Part shown: positions 45,170-53,555 of the stretch, piece by piece | Layout: every line of letters starts with the position of its first letter | Numbering within the stretch: position 1 is the first letter of the stretch | Notes under the pieces: model-generated | The model's input: the letters and a program-made list of their open reading frames with translations, nothing else | Database searches by the model: none | What the model was told of the DNA's origin: nothing | Source of the DNA: Sporosarcina sp. Te-1 | GTDB lineage: Bacteria; Bacillota; Bacilli; Bacillales_A; Planococcaceae | Direction: 5' to 3' | DNA length: 64,000 bases | Assembly (NCBI RefSeq): GCF_017498505.1 | Contig: NZ_CP071798.1 | Location: forward strand, 2,377,501 to 2,441,500 | Program-made: the position numbers and the translations under genes

Positions 45170-45901
45170 ATGGTCATGGAACTATTGACATCTCATGCAT
45201 CCGTAAGAAAATACAAAGACGTATCACTGTCTTCAGAAGAAGTCCGTGAATTAGTGCTCGCTGGACAACATGCGGCAAGTTCCCATTTCGTCCAAGCCTA
45301 CTCCGTCATTCACGTCACCGATCCGGTAAAGCGGGCACAGCTTGTTGAGTTAGCCAACAATAAAAATCAATTTTTATCGGCCGGGGCCATCCTGATCTTC
45401 TGCGTCGACTATGCCCGCCTGGAAAAAGCGGCCGCGCTTCACGGCAAGACAATTGATTATTCCTTTGCGGAAAATCTGCTCGTCGGGTCCATCGATGTGG
45501 CGCTCTTTGCCCAGAACGTCGCCATTGCCGCGGAATCGAAAGGGTACGGCATCTGCTATATTGGCGGCATTCGGAACGCTCCTCAAGAGATCAGCGACCT
45601 GCTTAACTTGCCAAAAGGTGTCGCTCCCATGTTCGCCATGTCCATCGGCGTTCCTGATGAGGCGAATGAAGTCAAACCAAGACTTCCGGTTGAAGCGGTA
45701 ATTCATGAAAACAGCTATGATGCTTCAAAATACGACGATCTCCTTCCAGCGTATGACCAAACGATGCACGACTATTACTTAAATCGAGGCTCCAACCAAA
45801 AAGACACGGCTTGGAGCGAGCAAATGGCGCAGTTTCTCCACGAACCGAAGCGGAAGCACATGAAGGAATTTTTGGAGAAACGCGGGTTTGAGATGAAGTG
45901 A
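45170..45901 (+). CDS. NfrA-type NAD(P)H-dependent flavin oxidoreductase (nitroreductase family)
   Basis: A 243-residue FMN flavoprotein. SHASVRKYKDVSLSSEEV at the N-terminus, QHAASSHFVQAYSVIHV and CYIGGIRNAPQEISDLLNLP fit the NfsA/NfrA group, which reduces FMN, nitroaromatics or quinones with NADPH. GGAGGG precedes the ATG at 45170. Its stop overlaps the GTG of the following lipoprotein gene by 4 nt. Confidence 0.9.
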   Translation: MVMELLTSHASVRKYKDVSLSSEEVRELVLAGQHAASSHFVQAYSVIHVTDPVKRAQLVELANNKNQFLSAGAILIFCVDYARLEKAAALHGKTIDYSFAENLLVGSIDVALFAQNVAIAAESKGYGICYIGGIRNAPQEISDLLNLPKGVAPMFAMSIGVPDEANEVKPRLPVEAVIHENSYDASKYDDLLPAYDQTMHDYYLNRGSNQKDTAWSEQMAQFLHEPKRKHMKEFLEKRGFEMK

Positions 45902-46281
45902 GAAGAGTCTTGGCGATTCTGCTTGGAACAATCCTCCTTTTATCGGCCTGCAACAGAGAATTGACCATTACAGAAGTTGAACCGGAAAAGATCAAGCAAC
46001 AGGTGTTAGAAGCAATTCAGCCGGCCTCCTCTGAAAATGTCCAAATGCTTTATAATCCGAAGAGAGGGCGCTATATTGTTGTCCATGCATCCGGACCTGT
46101 CACCATGTCTGTCGAAGACCAAGGGACAGTCGTCGGTGTTTTTATCCAGGACCATCCTGATGATGAAAACGAAATCCTGAGACGCTACGTTTTTAAATTA
46201 GATTACAATCGTGATTATGACAGCATCCAACTCTATCGTAATAACCTCGAGATTCCTTTTGACAACAGTTCATCTTATTAA
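45898..46281 (+). CDS. Small lipoprotein, function unknown
   Basis: A 127-residue lipoprotein starting at GTG 45898 (GTGA overlap with the reductase stop). Signal peptide MRRVLAILLGTILLLSAC has the lipobox Cys at 18. The mature part (EVEPEKIKQQVLEAIQP; SGPVTMSVEDQGTVVGVFIQD) is not a family I know; short proteins of this look are found in related Bacillales. Translationally coupled to the flavin reductase. Confidence 0.72.
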   Translation: MRRVLAILLGTILLLSACNRELTITEVEPEKIKQQVLEAIQPASSENVQMLYNPKRGRYIVVHASGPVTMSVEDQGTVVGVFIQDHPDDENEILRRYVFKLDYNRDYDSIQLYRNNLEIPFDNSSSY

Positions 46282-46363
46282 TCATCATGCTAGGGGTTAG
46301 CAATTGCTGGCCCCTTTTGCTATTCTGTGGATACAGAAATCGACATAAAAGGAGTCAACCATA

Positions 46364-47533
46364 ATGGAATTTGAACAACTGATCGATGAACTGGCGAAAC
46401 GGCTATCAAGCGGCCAATTAATCCGGGCAACGGCCAGCCAACCACGCTTAAAATCAGAGGGTATGGCCAAAGTGAAGCTCAAGCCGGTTGAAATAAAAAA
46501 AGAACTGCATATTCAATTCGAATATCATTATGAACGGATCCTCAAACATGAAAATGTGAAAATTTGCGATATCCGCTCTGCTCTTCAGCAGCTGATGGAA
46601 CAATTCAAGCAGATGCAAGCGGAATTTGTAGACGAAAATGTACACATCCAGCTCTCCAAAAAATTCAAGGTCTCTTGGAAATCAGAAAAAACAGCGGAGC
46701 GCAAAGTGGCGGATCTTTCCCATAATCGAAAGAAAAATTACTTATTGGATGAATCATCCCCTTATCCGTTTCTGATCCGGTTAGGCGTGCAGACAGCAGA
46801 AGGAAAAGTAAAAAAACAGAAGTATGATAAATTCCGGCAAATCAATCGTTTTATCGAATTCATAGACGATGCGCTGGACCACTTGCCAAAAGACCGGCCT
46901 GTGCGCATACTAGATTTTGGATCTGGCAAGTCATATCTCACTTTCGCCCTGTATCATTACTTGCATATCGAAAAAGGGCTCGACATCCGTGTCACGGGGC
47001 TTGATCTAAAAAAAGAAGTCATCGAGGAATGCAATCGTATCGCCCAAGATCTCGAATACAACCAGCTAGAGTTCCTGGTAGGGGATATTAATGATTATAA
47101 CGAGGAATCGGCAGTCGACATGGTCGTCACCTTGCATGCTTGTGACGTGGCAACGGATATGGCATTAGCCCGGGCAGTGAAATGGGGAGCCGAAGTCATT
47201 TTAAGCGTTCCATGCTGCCAGCATGAACTTTTTTCCCAAGTCGTCGCCCCCGAACTCGACGTCATGCTGCAGCACGGCTTGATTAAGGAGCGCTTTTCCG
47301 CTCTTGCGACTGATTCGATTCGGGCGGAGCTACTCACTCTTGTCGGCTACGATGCCCAATTGCTTGAGTTCATTGACTTGGCCCATACGCCAAAGAATAT
47401 TCTGATCCGTGCCTATCGTACCAACAAGACACCTGCAGGCGCGGACTTCCGCCGATACGAGGCTTTCCGCGACATGCTTCATGCCAGACCGTTTCTCGAA
47501 AGAGAGTTAAAGGAGTATGGATTCCTCTCTTGA
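46364..47533 (+). CDS. SAM-dependent methyltransferase (Methyltransf_32 / GSTCD-like)
   Basis: A 389-residue protein. Residues about 175-330 form a class I methyltransferase: motif I RILDFGSGKSYLTFALYHYL, motif II acidic end in GLDLKKEVIEECN, post-I VVTLHACDVATDMALA, and SVPCCQHEL, the CC-H motif typical of the GSTCD-like group. The N-terminal 150 residues are basic and helical and may bind RNA. Substrate unknown; rRNA or tRNA is plausible for this group. AAAGGAG precedes the ATG. Single gene. Confidence 0.85.
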   Translation: MEFEQLIDELAKRLSSGQLIRATASQPRLKSEGMAKVKLKPVEIKKELHIQFEYHYERILKHENVKICDIRSALQQLMEQFKQMQAEFVDENVHIQLSKKFKVSWKSEKTAERKVADLSHNRKKNYLLDESSPYPFLIRLGVQTAEGKVKKQKYDKFRQINRFIEFIDDALDHLPKDRPVRILDFGSGKSYLTFALYHYLHIEKGLDIRVTGLDLKKEVIEECNRIAQDLEYNQLEFLVGDINDYNEESAVDMVVTLHACDVATDMALARAVKWGAEVILSVPCCQHELFSQVVAPELDVMLQHGLIKERFSALATDSIRAELLTLVGYDAQLLEFIDLAHTPKNILIRAYRTNKTPAGADFRRYEAFRDMLHARPFLERELKEYGFLS

Positions 47534-47642
47534 TTAGCGGCTCAGTTCAGATTGCCTGTGGACATATCAGAACATACACGAAGGAGTCGGTATTCCTTTT
47601 GTCGAATCTTTGCAAGAGCAGAATGAAATAGGAGTGGTGTCC

Positions 47643-47969
47643 ATGCCGACCTACAACAAACTTGTTCGCGACCTCATCCCTAAAATCATTCAGGACGCCG
47701 GCCAAGTATGCCGTACCCGAATCCTCGGTGAAGAGGAGTACATAATGGAACTGAACAAGAAAATGCACGAAGAACTGGCCGAATATGAAGCAGCCGAAAA
47801 TGCCGAGGATGCCATCGAGGAATTGGCCGACTTACTCGAACTTATTTACGCAGCTGCTTCCTACCATGAGATCACATTTAAGGAACTTGATAAGATTCGG
47901 GCACAAAAAGCAGAGAAACGCGGCGGTTTTGAAGAGCGGCTGTTTTTGATGGATGTGGAGGAGGAATAA
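47643..47969 (+). CDS. MazG-superfamily phosphoribosyl-ATP pyrophosphohydrolase-like protein
   Basis: A 108-residue protein that begins MPTYNKLVRDLIPKIIQDAG, typical of the COG4997 NTP pyrophosphatase group. The Mg-binding helix pair is present: KKMHEELAEYEAAEN and EDAIEELADLLELIYA. It is not HisE, since no his genes are near. ATG 47643 follows AGGAGTGG. It is the second MazG-type enzyme in the window, unrelated in detail to that at 14496. Confidence 0.85.
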   Translation: MPTYNKLVRDLIPKIIQDAGQVCRTRILGEEEYIMELNKKMHEELAEYEAAENAEDAIEELADLLELIYAAASYHEITFKELDKIRAQKAEKRGGFEERLFLMDVEEE

Positions 47970-48032
47970 GCAAAAAAAAAACGGTTTGAAAGGAAAAGGG
48001 CCGAGGCTCTTCAGCTCTAGTTTCACTTAACG

Positions 48033-48069
48033 AAAAGACCGCCGCCGAATTCCCGGCAGACGGTCTTTT
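48033..48069. terminator. Bidirectional terminator
   Basis: Arms AAAAGACCG (48033-48041) and CGGTCTTTT (48061-48069), with further CCGCCG/CGGC pairing in the loop, between convergent genes. Confidence 0.8.
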
Positions 48070-48082
48070 TTCAATGATAAAA

Positions 48083-48637
48083 TTATATGATGGCCAATGA
48101 ATCCTGTGCGACTTTCATTTCCTGATAGACGTTCAAGTCCTTTTCATAGGACGTCCGATAGGAAGCCAAGCTATGCTCCTTCACCTTCAAGAAATCTTGC
48201 CAGTCAATGACTTCATAGTAACGGTTCAACAGCTCGGCATTCGACCAAGCCGTCTCTTCAAAGACGATGTCCCGTTCATGTTCCTCGATGAGCATTTCCA
48301 TGAATGGCAGTTCCCGATTCCGTTTTTCAGCACAAGCCTGTTTCTTTGCTTTGATAATTTCCACGGCCCGATCCAACGAGGCAAGCAAGGCATCACGGTC
48401 CATAGCATGCCCGAGTTCATGAATGGTTAATGTACGGATATACGTTTCAAAAGACATAGGCTCGGGGAGTTCCCCGCACGCCTTCCGAATGCGTCCCATA
48501 TCGATGAGGACTTCATGTTGGATAAAATCGTACATCATATTGACTCCTGTCTGCTCCTGCTTCACCGCTACATCCATTTCCACATCTCGAATCGTTTGTT
48601 CCACTAATTCCTGAATCTGTCGAGCTGGTCTTCTCAT
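48083..48637 (-). CDS. Small HExxH (HELGH) zincin-like protein, unassigned
   Basis: A 184-residue, mostly helical and strongly acidic/basic protein. The motif TIHELGHAMD puts HExxH at residues 73-77, and a later FEETAWSNAELL helix (Glu127/128) could give the third zinc ligand, as in gluzincins. No signal peptide, so cytoplasmic. It does not match a metallopeptidase family I can name; toxin-antitoxin-associated ImmA-like proteases share the size and motif but usually follow an HTH regulator, which is absent. Single gene with its own terminator. Confidence 0.65.
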   Translation of the reverse strand: MRRPARQIQELVEQTIRDVEMDVAVKQEQTGVNMMYDFIQHEVLIDMGRIRKACGELPEPMSFETYIRTLTIHELGHAMDRDALLASLDRAVEIIKAKKQACAEKRNRELPFMEMLIEEHERDIVFEETAWSNAELLNRYYEVIDWQDFLKVKEHSLASYRTSYEKDLNVYQEMKVAQDSLAII

Positions 48638-48784
48638 TCTCTCCCCTGACTTCCTTTAAAATCTCCTACGTTTCACAGTCGCTTGAGACGGGTATACAGT
48701 AATGTTAAAAATAAAATCAAGAAATTCATTATAAGAAAATGTCGAAAGGGTTTCAAGCAGACGGGCGCTTGATTGCTTTACGCG

Positions 48785-49345
48785 CTACTCCGCCTTCTTT
48801 CGTTCAACTTTCAACAGAAAGAGTCGACCATTTTCCTTCAATGGCGCTATATCGAGCGCTCGTTTCGGAACTATCGTTATTCTGCTATCTTGTGAGCCAA
48901 TCCAAAAGGCAAGATAGATAGGCTTATCGCTATGAAGTTGCTTTCTGCCATCATGAAGTGTATCCATTCCATAACTTTCGTACAACCCCTCCACGATAAC
49001 CGAATCTATTTCGTTCGCTGATCCCAAGGATATCGTTTGCTGCTCCTGATATATGTCATTTTCCACACTAAAACTCATCTTTCGGTAGTCCTTAAGATTC
49101 CCTGATAACAGTAGAACTATCGGATCGTCTATCTCGTTTCCTTCCTCATATTGTTCCACTGTGAATAAAAGCTCTTCATTCTCCTCCAAATTCCCGTAAA
49201 GTGAAAGCTGTACGGTTTTCTTGATTACTGCATTCGGCATTTCGTCTTTCAACATGTTCGCCTTGATGTACATCTTTCCGCCCGTGGCGCATCCACTTAG
49301 CATCAATGCCAAACTAAATAAGACAGATAACTGTAGTTTCTTCAA
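48785..49345 (-). CDS. Lipoprotein, paralogue of the adjacent upstream gene (copy 2)
   Basis: A 186-residue lipoprotein from TTG 49345 (GGGAG 8 nt upstream): signal MKKLQLSVLFSLALMLSGC with lipobox Cys at 19. It shares order and short motifs with the preceding gene product: LLFTVEQYEEGNEID versus YVFTIEKYEDGESLG, and YLAFWIGSQDS versus YIAYWIGSDDG. The two arose by tandem duplication. Function unknown; outer face of the membrane. Starts 4 nt after the first copy ends. Confidence 0.75.
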   Translation of the reverse strand: MKKLQLSVLFSLALMLSGCATGGKMYIKANMLKDEMPNAVIKKTVQLSLYGNLEENEELLFTVEQYEEGNEIDDPIVLLLSGNLKDYRKMSFSVENDIYQEQQTISLGSANEIDSVIVEGLYESYGMDTLHDGRKQLHSDKPIYLAFWIGSQDSRITIVPKRALDIAPLKENGRLFLLKVERKKAE

Positions 49346-49349
49346 TGCC

Positions 49350-49919
49350 TCACTCCCGGTTATTATTGGACCACTTTTGGCGTTCCATCTTCACGAGATA
49401 ACATTGCTTGTTTTTTATTAATGAAGCATACCCTTCTTCATTCAGAGAGGAATAATGAAATGTCCCATCGTCTGATCCGATCCAGTAAGCGATATAAACA
49501 GATTCCTCAAGCGGAATATCTTTTTTGCTCTTGAGCATCGTTCCGATAGCACCATATTCGGTAGTCCCATCTGTTGTTACAGAGGTGACACCATTCGGTT
49601 TCTGGAAGGATAACGTCAAGCGGTTTTGCTGGCGGTCACTTGTTACACCGAACCCCATGTCCGCTTTCGCTGTCAAATCCCCAAACGTTAAAAATGAGTC
49701 CCCTAGACTTTCTCCATCTTCGTATTTTTCTATTGTGAACACATATATTTCATCGTCCGGTACTTTTCCTTTTATTCGAAAGGGAATTACGTCAGTGGCT
49801 TCCATTGTTTCGTCTGCCTGCACGGTTCTCAGTTGAATTGTGGAATAACCTGATCCATGACATGCTCCAACAGCGGGTAATGTAAGCAACAATAAACAAA
49901 GGAACAGTATCCGCTTCAC
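49350..49919 (-). CDS. Lipoprotein, paralogue of the adjacent downstream gene (copy 1)
   Basis: A 189-residue lipoprotein starting at GTG 49919, overlapping the stop of the TPR gene by 4 nt. Signal MKRILFLCLLLLTLPAVGAC with Cys at 20. The mature part has beta-rich segments ending in YIAYWIGSDDGTFHYSS. Together with copy 2 it forms a tandem pair downstream of the TPR and Dph6-like genes. No family recognised. Confidence 0.75.
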   Translation of the reverse strand: MKRILFLCLLLLTLPAVGACHGSGYSTIQLRTVQADETMEATDVIPFRIKGKVPDDEIYVFTIEKYEDGESLGDSFLTFGDLTAKADMGFGVTSDRQQNRLTLSFQKPNGVTSVTTDGTTEYGAIGTMLKSKKDIPLEESVYIAYWIGSDDGTFHYSSLNEEGYASLIKNKQCYLVKMERQKWSNNNRE

Positions 49920-50563
49920 TCTGCCATACTCCTTGCCTCGGCGGCGCCCGGTGCATCGCCACCCTTTTCGAATGCATCAGCGCTCCGCATGAAATGACTG
50001 CGTGATTGCTCCAATTCCCCTGTTTCGTTATATGTTTGGCCAAGCCCACGATGAGCACACCCGATACATATGCCACAACCCGCAAGTTCACCTTCCCGCA
50101 AGGACTCCTCAAAATAGCGGAATGCTTCTTGAATCCGTTTTTCTGTCAGCGCGAGGAGTCCCAGTTCATAAGCGACAGCCGAAAAGCCAACGTGGTCTTC
50201 CGGCAATTTTACTTTGCGTTGCGCAAGCTCTTGAGTAAATGCCTCTGTCGCAAGATCATATGCCCCACGCATTCGATGCACCATGCCGATCTGATGAAGC
50301 GCAATCGCTTGGTCGATATTATTGCAGTCTTGTGTCGCCCGGCTGTACAGTTCCTCGTAACAAGCCAGTGCCTCAGACCATTTTCCCTTCATTGCCAACA
50401 CAAAGCCAAGTCCATGCAGGGCACTCTGTTCGTCCCCTTTGTTTCTTGCCTGGTCAAGGCATTGCCGGTATAACGATTCGCTTTCCTCTAGCTCGCCTGC
50501 GTCAAAAAGTCGAAACGCTTCCCCCAGCGCTTGTTTGACGTCCAATTCCCCTCCCCTTTCCAT
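49916..50563 (-). CDS. Tetratricopeptide-repeat protein
   Basis: A 215-residue all-helical TPR protein with about five repeats: AFRLFDAGELEESESLYRQC (near 14-33), ALHGLGFVLAMKGKWSEALA, ALHQIGMVHRMRGAYDLATE, VAYELGLLALTEKRIQEAFR and AHRGLGQTYNETGELEQSRS. These are protein-binding scaffolds; partner unknown. ATG 50563 has GGAGG 7 nt upstream and begins 2 nt after the Dph6-like stop. No membrane segment. Confidence 0.85.
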   Translation of the reverse strand: MERGGELDVKQALGEAFRLFDAGELEESESLYRQCLDQARNKGDEQSALHGLGFVLAMKGKWSEALACYEELYSRATQDCNNIDQAIALHQIGMVHRMRGAYDLATEAFTQELAQRKVKLPEDHVGFSAVAYELGLLALTEKRIQEAFRYFEESLREGELAGCGICIGCAHRGLGQTYNETGELEQSRSHFMRSADAFEKGGDAPGAAEARSMAE

Positions 50564-50565
50564 TG

Positions 50566-51240
50566 TTATGCCTCCAGTTGTACTTCCAGAAATACATAGC
50601 CGTCCCGCTCATGCTGCTGTTGAAATATGATCGGCACCCGCTTGCTGAATATCGGCCCATCGACGACTACTGTATGAAATTCACCTGACTCTCCACATGC
50701 ATCTATGCCGAGCGCCTCCAGTTCCTCCATCAGTTCAATCGTAAATTCTCGCCCGATGAACTCAGCCGGCATCATGTTAGTATTCACTACAACAATATAT
50801 GCTTCAAATCCCGCGCGAACGAATTCCTCGAGCAACTTGCGGCGCGGCTCCATCCATAACGGATGCACAGCCTCCATTCCGACTTTTGCACAAGTTTGCT
50901 GGACCCATTTCAAGTGATCTTCTAAATCGATGTCGCCAAATACTCCGGTCGTGATGCCTGCGTCGACACATTCTTTCATCGCATCGAGAAACTGTGCTTC
51001 ATACCCATTCCAGTCAGACCCCCGCGTCATGAACGGGACCCCGATGCTCTCCGCTTGTGCTTGTACTACAGTGAACGGCAAGGCATGTGATTTGGAACGC
51101 TCTTCATCCGTTTCAAACATCGTCCACATCCGTTTCGGTTCGCCCCCAGCCTCCACTGCTCGGTAAAAGGCGAGTGCTGAGTCCTTCCCCCCGCTCCAAG
51201 AGGCGACGAAAGGTACATTGCCCATTTTCAAATCCTTCAT
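50566..51240 (-). CDS. Dph6/adenine-nucleotide alpha-hydrolase-like ATPase (diphthine-ammonia-ligase family)
   Basis: A 224-residue N-type ATP pyrophosphatase. The PP-loop is SWSGGKDSALAFYRA at about 15-29, and CGESGEFHTVVVDGP near the end matches the GENGEYHT motif of the Dph6/MJ0570 family. In archaea and eukaryotes the family amidates diphthine on EF2; bacteria lack diphthamide, so the bacterial substrate is unknown. First gene of an operon with a TPR protein and two lipoproteins. Confidence 0.85.
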   Translation of the reverse strand: MKDLKMGNVPFVASWSGGKDSALAFYRAVEAGGEPKRMWTMFETDEERSKSHALPFTVVQAQAESIGVPFMTRGSDWNGYEAQFLDAMKECVDAGITTGVFGDIDLEDHLKWVQQTCAKVGMEAVHPLWMEPRRKLLEEFVRAGFEAYIVVVNTNMMPAEFIGREFTIELMEELEALGIDACGESGEFHTVVVDGPIFSKRVPIIFQQQHERDGYVFLEVQLEA

Positions 51241-51514
51241 TGTTTACTCATCTCCTATTCAACAAGGTTTTTAACGTGATCTTCACTTGCTCTTGTGTGA
51301 CTGTCTCCCTCGAGCTTATTTATTCCATCACCTTCTAGCAAAGGCATCAATATACTCGACTTCACGTTTCGGACAGCAACCCCCTATAATATTCGATGGA
51401 AGGTATTGTAGTACAAAAAGAAACCTACGTTGCCTTCCCTATTAAAAGACACAGATATGAAAATTATAGCATAATGCCACCTATTAATAGGCAGAATATT
51501 TTAAATGTAAGATT
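51241..51514. other. Intergenic region between Dph6-like operon and sigV
   Basis: About 275 nt between divergent genes. A TATAAT at 51395-51400 on the plus strand has no good -35. No repeat or RNA element recognised. The ECF-type promoter of sigV follows. Confidence 0.4.
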
Positions 51515-51541
51515 CCAAACTATTTCCCTTCCCATTCCGTC
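51515..51541 (+). promoter_or_regulatory. Candidate ECF (SigV-type) autoregulatory promoter
   Basis: CCAAAC (51515-51520), 17 nt, CGTC (51538-51541): the AAC / CGTC layout used by ECF sigma factors, which usually transcribe their own operon. It lies 61 nt before sigV. Confidence 0.45.
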
Positions 51542-51601
51542 AAAACTTAATGAGACGCAGGCGCGCTGGCGTTATTTCTATAGAAGGTGATTTGATTTGT
51601 C

Positions 51602-52099
51602 ATGACAAAAGAGGAAAAGTTCAAATTGGTAGAGGATTTCATTGTGGAACACCAACAGGCTCACTACCGACTTGCTTATAGTTATGTAAAAAACAAGGAC
51701 AATGCACTTGATATCGTGCAAGAATCGATCCTGAAAGCTCTCCGCTCAGTGGACCGGCTGGAGGAAGTGAAATACCTAAAGACTTGGTTTTACCGGATCG
51801 TCGTCAATACAGCCATTGATTTCCTTCGTAAGAACGGACGGGTTTCTGTCATGGATGATGAAATCCTGGGAACGCATCTGCCAGCTTCCACGGATGGAAA
51901 GACCGACCTTGACTTGCGGGATGCGATTGAAGAGTTGCCTGCAGTGCACAAGACCATCATTATCTTACGCTTCTTTGAGGACTTGAAAATCGATGAGATA
52001 GCCGCTATTACCGGGGATAATGTAAATACGGTAAAGACCCGGCTGTATGCGGCGTTGCGGAAGTTGAGAGTGGAAATGGGAGAGGAGTACAACGTATGA
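51602..52099 (+). CDS. sigV: ECF RNA polymerase sigma factor SigV
   Basis: A 165-residue ECF sigma factor. Region 2 is AYSYVKNKDNALDIVQESILKAL and LKTWFYRIVVNTAIDFLRK; region 4 is ELPAVHKTIIILRFFEDLKI with the HTH IAAITGDNVNTVKTRLYAAL. Sequence and the coupled RsiV-like gene identify it as SigV, which in B. subtilis answers to lysozyme by inducing wall modification. It overlaps the anti-sigma gene by 4 nt. Confidence 0.9.
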   Translation: MTKEEKFKLVEDFIVEHQQAHYRLAYSYVKNKDNALDIVQESILKALRSVDRLEEVKYLKTWFYRIVVNTAIDFLRKNGRVSVMDDEILGTHLPASTDGKTDLDLRDAIEELPAVHKTIIILRFFEDLKIDEIAAITGDNVNTVKTRLYAALRKLRVEMGEEYNV

Positions 52100-52971
52100 G
52101 TAAATTTGACGAACTGAAAAAGGAATATGAATCTGTGGACATTCCTGAGGAGCTGGCGGGTGTGGTGAAGCGATCCATCCGTGAAGCGAAACAAAAGAAA
52201 TCGAAACGGCCTGTCATGCGAAACTGGTTAATCGGCACGGCTGCGGCAGCCGCCATTTTCGTCGGAAGCATCAATGTCAGCCCCGATTTGGCTCGGGCGA
52301 TGGCAAAGGTGCCCGTCCTTGGATCCCTTGTCGAGGTATTAACGGTCCAACAGATTTCATTCAATGAAAAAACATATGATGCGGACGTGTCCACCCCGGG
52401 GATCACTGGACTCGGTGACAAGGACTTGGAGGCGGCTTTGAACGAAAAATACATGAAGGAAAACAAAGAGCTATACGAGCAGTTCCAAAAAGACATTGCT
52501 GAGCTTGAGAAAGCGGGAGGCGGCCATATGGGTATGGACGTCGGCTATGAAGTGAAAACGGACAACGACCGAATTTTATCTATCGCGCGGTATGAGGTCA
52601 ATACTGTCGCTTCTTCCTCCACCGTCATGAAATATGACACAGTGGATAAGGTCGACAATGTGTTAATTACCTTACCGAGCCTCTTTAAAAACGATCAGTA
52701 TATCGAGGCAATCAACACGTACATCGAAGGCGAAATGAAACGGCAGATGGAAGCGGATGAAAACGTTGCCTATTTCACAGCAGACGATGAATACGCTGAC
52801 GGCTTCGAGAGCATCAAACCCGATCAATCCTTCTATATTACCGATGCCGGCAAACTTGTCATCTCCTTCGATAAATATGAAGTGGCTCCCGGCTATATGG
52901 GTGTTGTAACATTTGAAATTCCGACGAACGTAATCCAGGACAACCTGGTGAGCGATGTGTATATTCATTAA
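52096..52971 (+). CDS. rsiV: Membrane anti-sigma factor RsiV
   Basis: A 291-residue single-pass protein: N-terminal cytoplasmic sigma-binding part (1-45), membrane helix about 46-62 (WLIGTAAAAAIFVGSI), and an extracellular domain with DUF4179-like start (NVSPDLARAMAKVPVLGSLVEVL) followed by the DUF3298/RsiV domain ending IQDNLVSDVYIH. In B. subtilis RsiV binds lysozyme directly and is then cut by proteases to free SigV. The ATG overlaps the sigV stop. A terminator follows at once. Confidence 0.9.
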   Translation: MSKFDELKKEYESVDIPEELAGVVKRSIREAKQKKSKRPVMRNWLIGTAAAAAIFVGSINVSPDLARAMAKVPVLGSLVEVLTVQQISFNEKTYDADVSTPGITGLGDKDLEAALNEKYMKENKELYEQFQKDIAELEKAGGGHMGMDVGYEVKTDNDRILSIARYEVNTVASSSTVMKYDTVDKVDNVLITLPSLFKNDQYIEAINTYIEGEMKRQMEADENVAYFTADDEYADGFESIKPDQSFYITDAGKLVISFDKYEVAPGYMGVVTFEIPTNVIQDNLVSDVYIH

Positions 52972-52976
52972 TAAGT

Positions 52977-53001
52977 ATCCCCGTGCATATTGCATGGGGA
53001 T
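52977..53001 (+). terminator. Terminator of sigV-rsiV
   Basis: Arms ATCCCCGTGCA (52977-52987) and TGCATGGGGAT (52991-53001) followed by TTTTTT. Confidence 0.85.
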
Positions 53002-53039
53002 TTTTTTATATAGATTGTCAGCTCTACCTCCGTTTTGCG

Positions 53040-53144
53040 TTATCACCGGCTAACTTCCGGTTATCACCGAGTAAATACGGCTTATCACCGCCTAACTCGA
53101 GTTTATCACCGCCTAATCTGAATTTATCACCATTACACTACAAT
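53040..53144. repeat. Array B: five TTATCACCG words at exact 21-bp spacing
   Basis: TTATCACCG begins at 53040, 53061, 53082, 53103 and (as TTATCACCA) 53124, exactly 21 bp apart. The conserved part extends to about TTATCACCGcCTAA, the remaining 8 nt vary. It lies between the sigV-rsiV terminator and a small membrane-protein gene. In one frame it reads as LSPxxxx heptads, but no start or ribosome site serves it. Confidence 0.88.
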
Positions 53145-53231
53145 TTCTCCAATAAGATTCAGTTAAAACTACCGGAAACATACCTCTCCATGGTTCGTTC
53201 TACTAATTAGAAAAGCTCAGGAGGGACTAGC

Positions 53232-53516
53232 ATGAAATATACCTTGTGGATTGCCCTGTTACTTACCATAATCGGCGGAGTATCCGGGTACTATTTCCAA
53301 GATATGTTCTATTGGGCAGGTCATTCGTTCTTTTGGTTTAATATCGGAGCAGCGCTCGCTTTTCTTTGTTCGCTAATTGCCGTTGGTTTAGTCATTTATA
53401 CACACTTGAAAAAGGGCTTTACAACTCGAGATATGCTTTTGCTAGTCATTATCCTTCCCGTTGCAATCGGGACATTATTCTGGACGACTTTCGTTTATGC
53501 GATGTGGCACGGTTGA
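53232..53516 (+). CDS. Small three-helix membrane protein
   Basis: A 94-residue protein with helices at about 4-22, 33-58 and 68-90 and almost no soluble part. Aromatic residues cluster near the first loop (YYFQDMFYWAGHSFFWFN). CAGGAGGGACTAGC precedes the ATG. No family recognised. It stands alone directly downstream of repeat array B. Confidence 0.7.
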   Translation: MKYTLWIALLLTIIGGVSGYYFQDMFYWAGHSFFWFNIGAALAFLCSLIAVGLVIYTHLKKGFTTRDMLLLVIILPVAIGTLFWTTFVYAMWHG

Positions 53517-53555
53517 TGGCCATAAAAAAGTCCCAACGCGTAAATCGCATTGGGA

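Noticed and set aside
53028..53210. Open frame across array B with LSPxxxx heptads
   Set aside because: A 21-bp period always gives a heptad in an open frame. No start signal was found and it follows a terminator.
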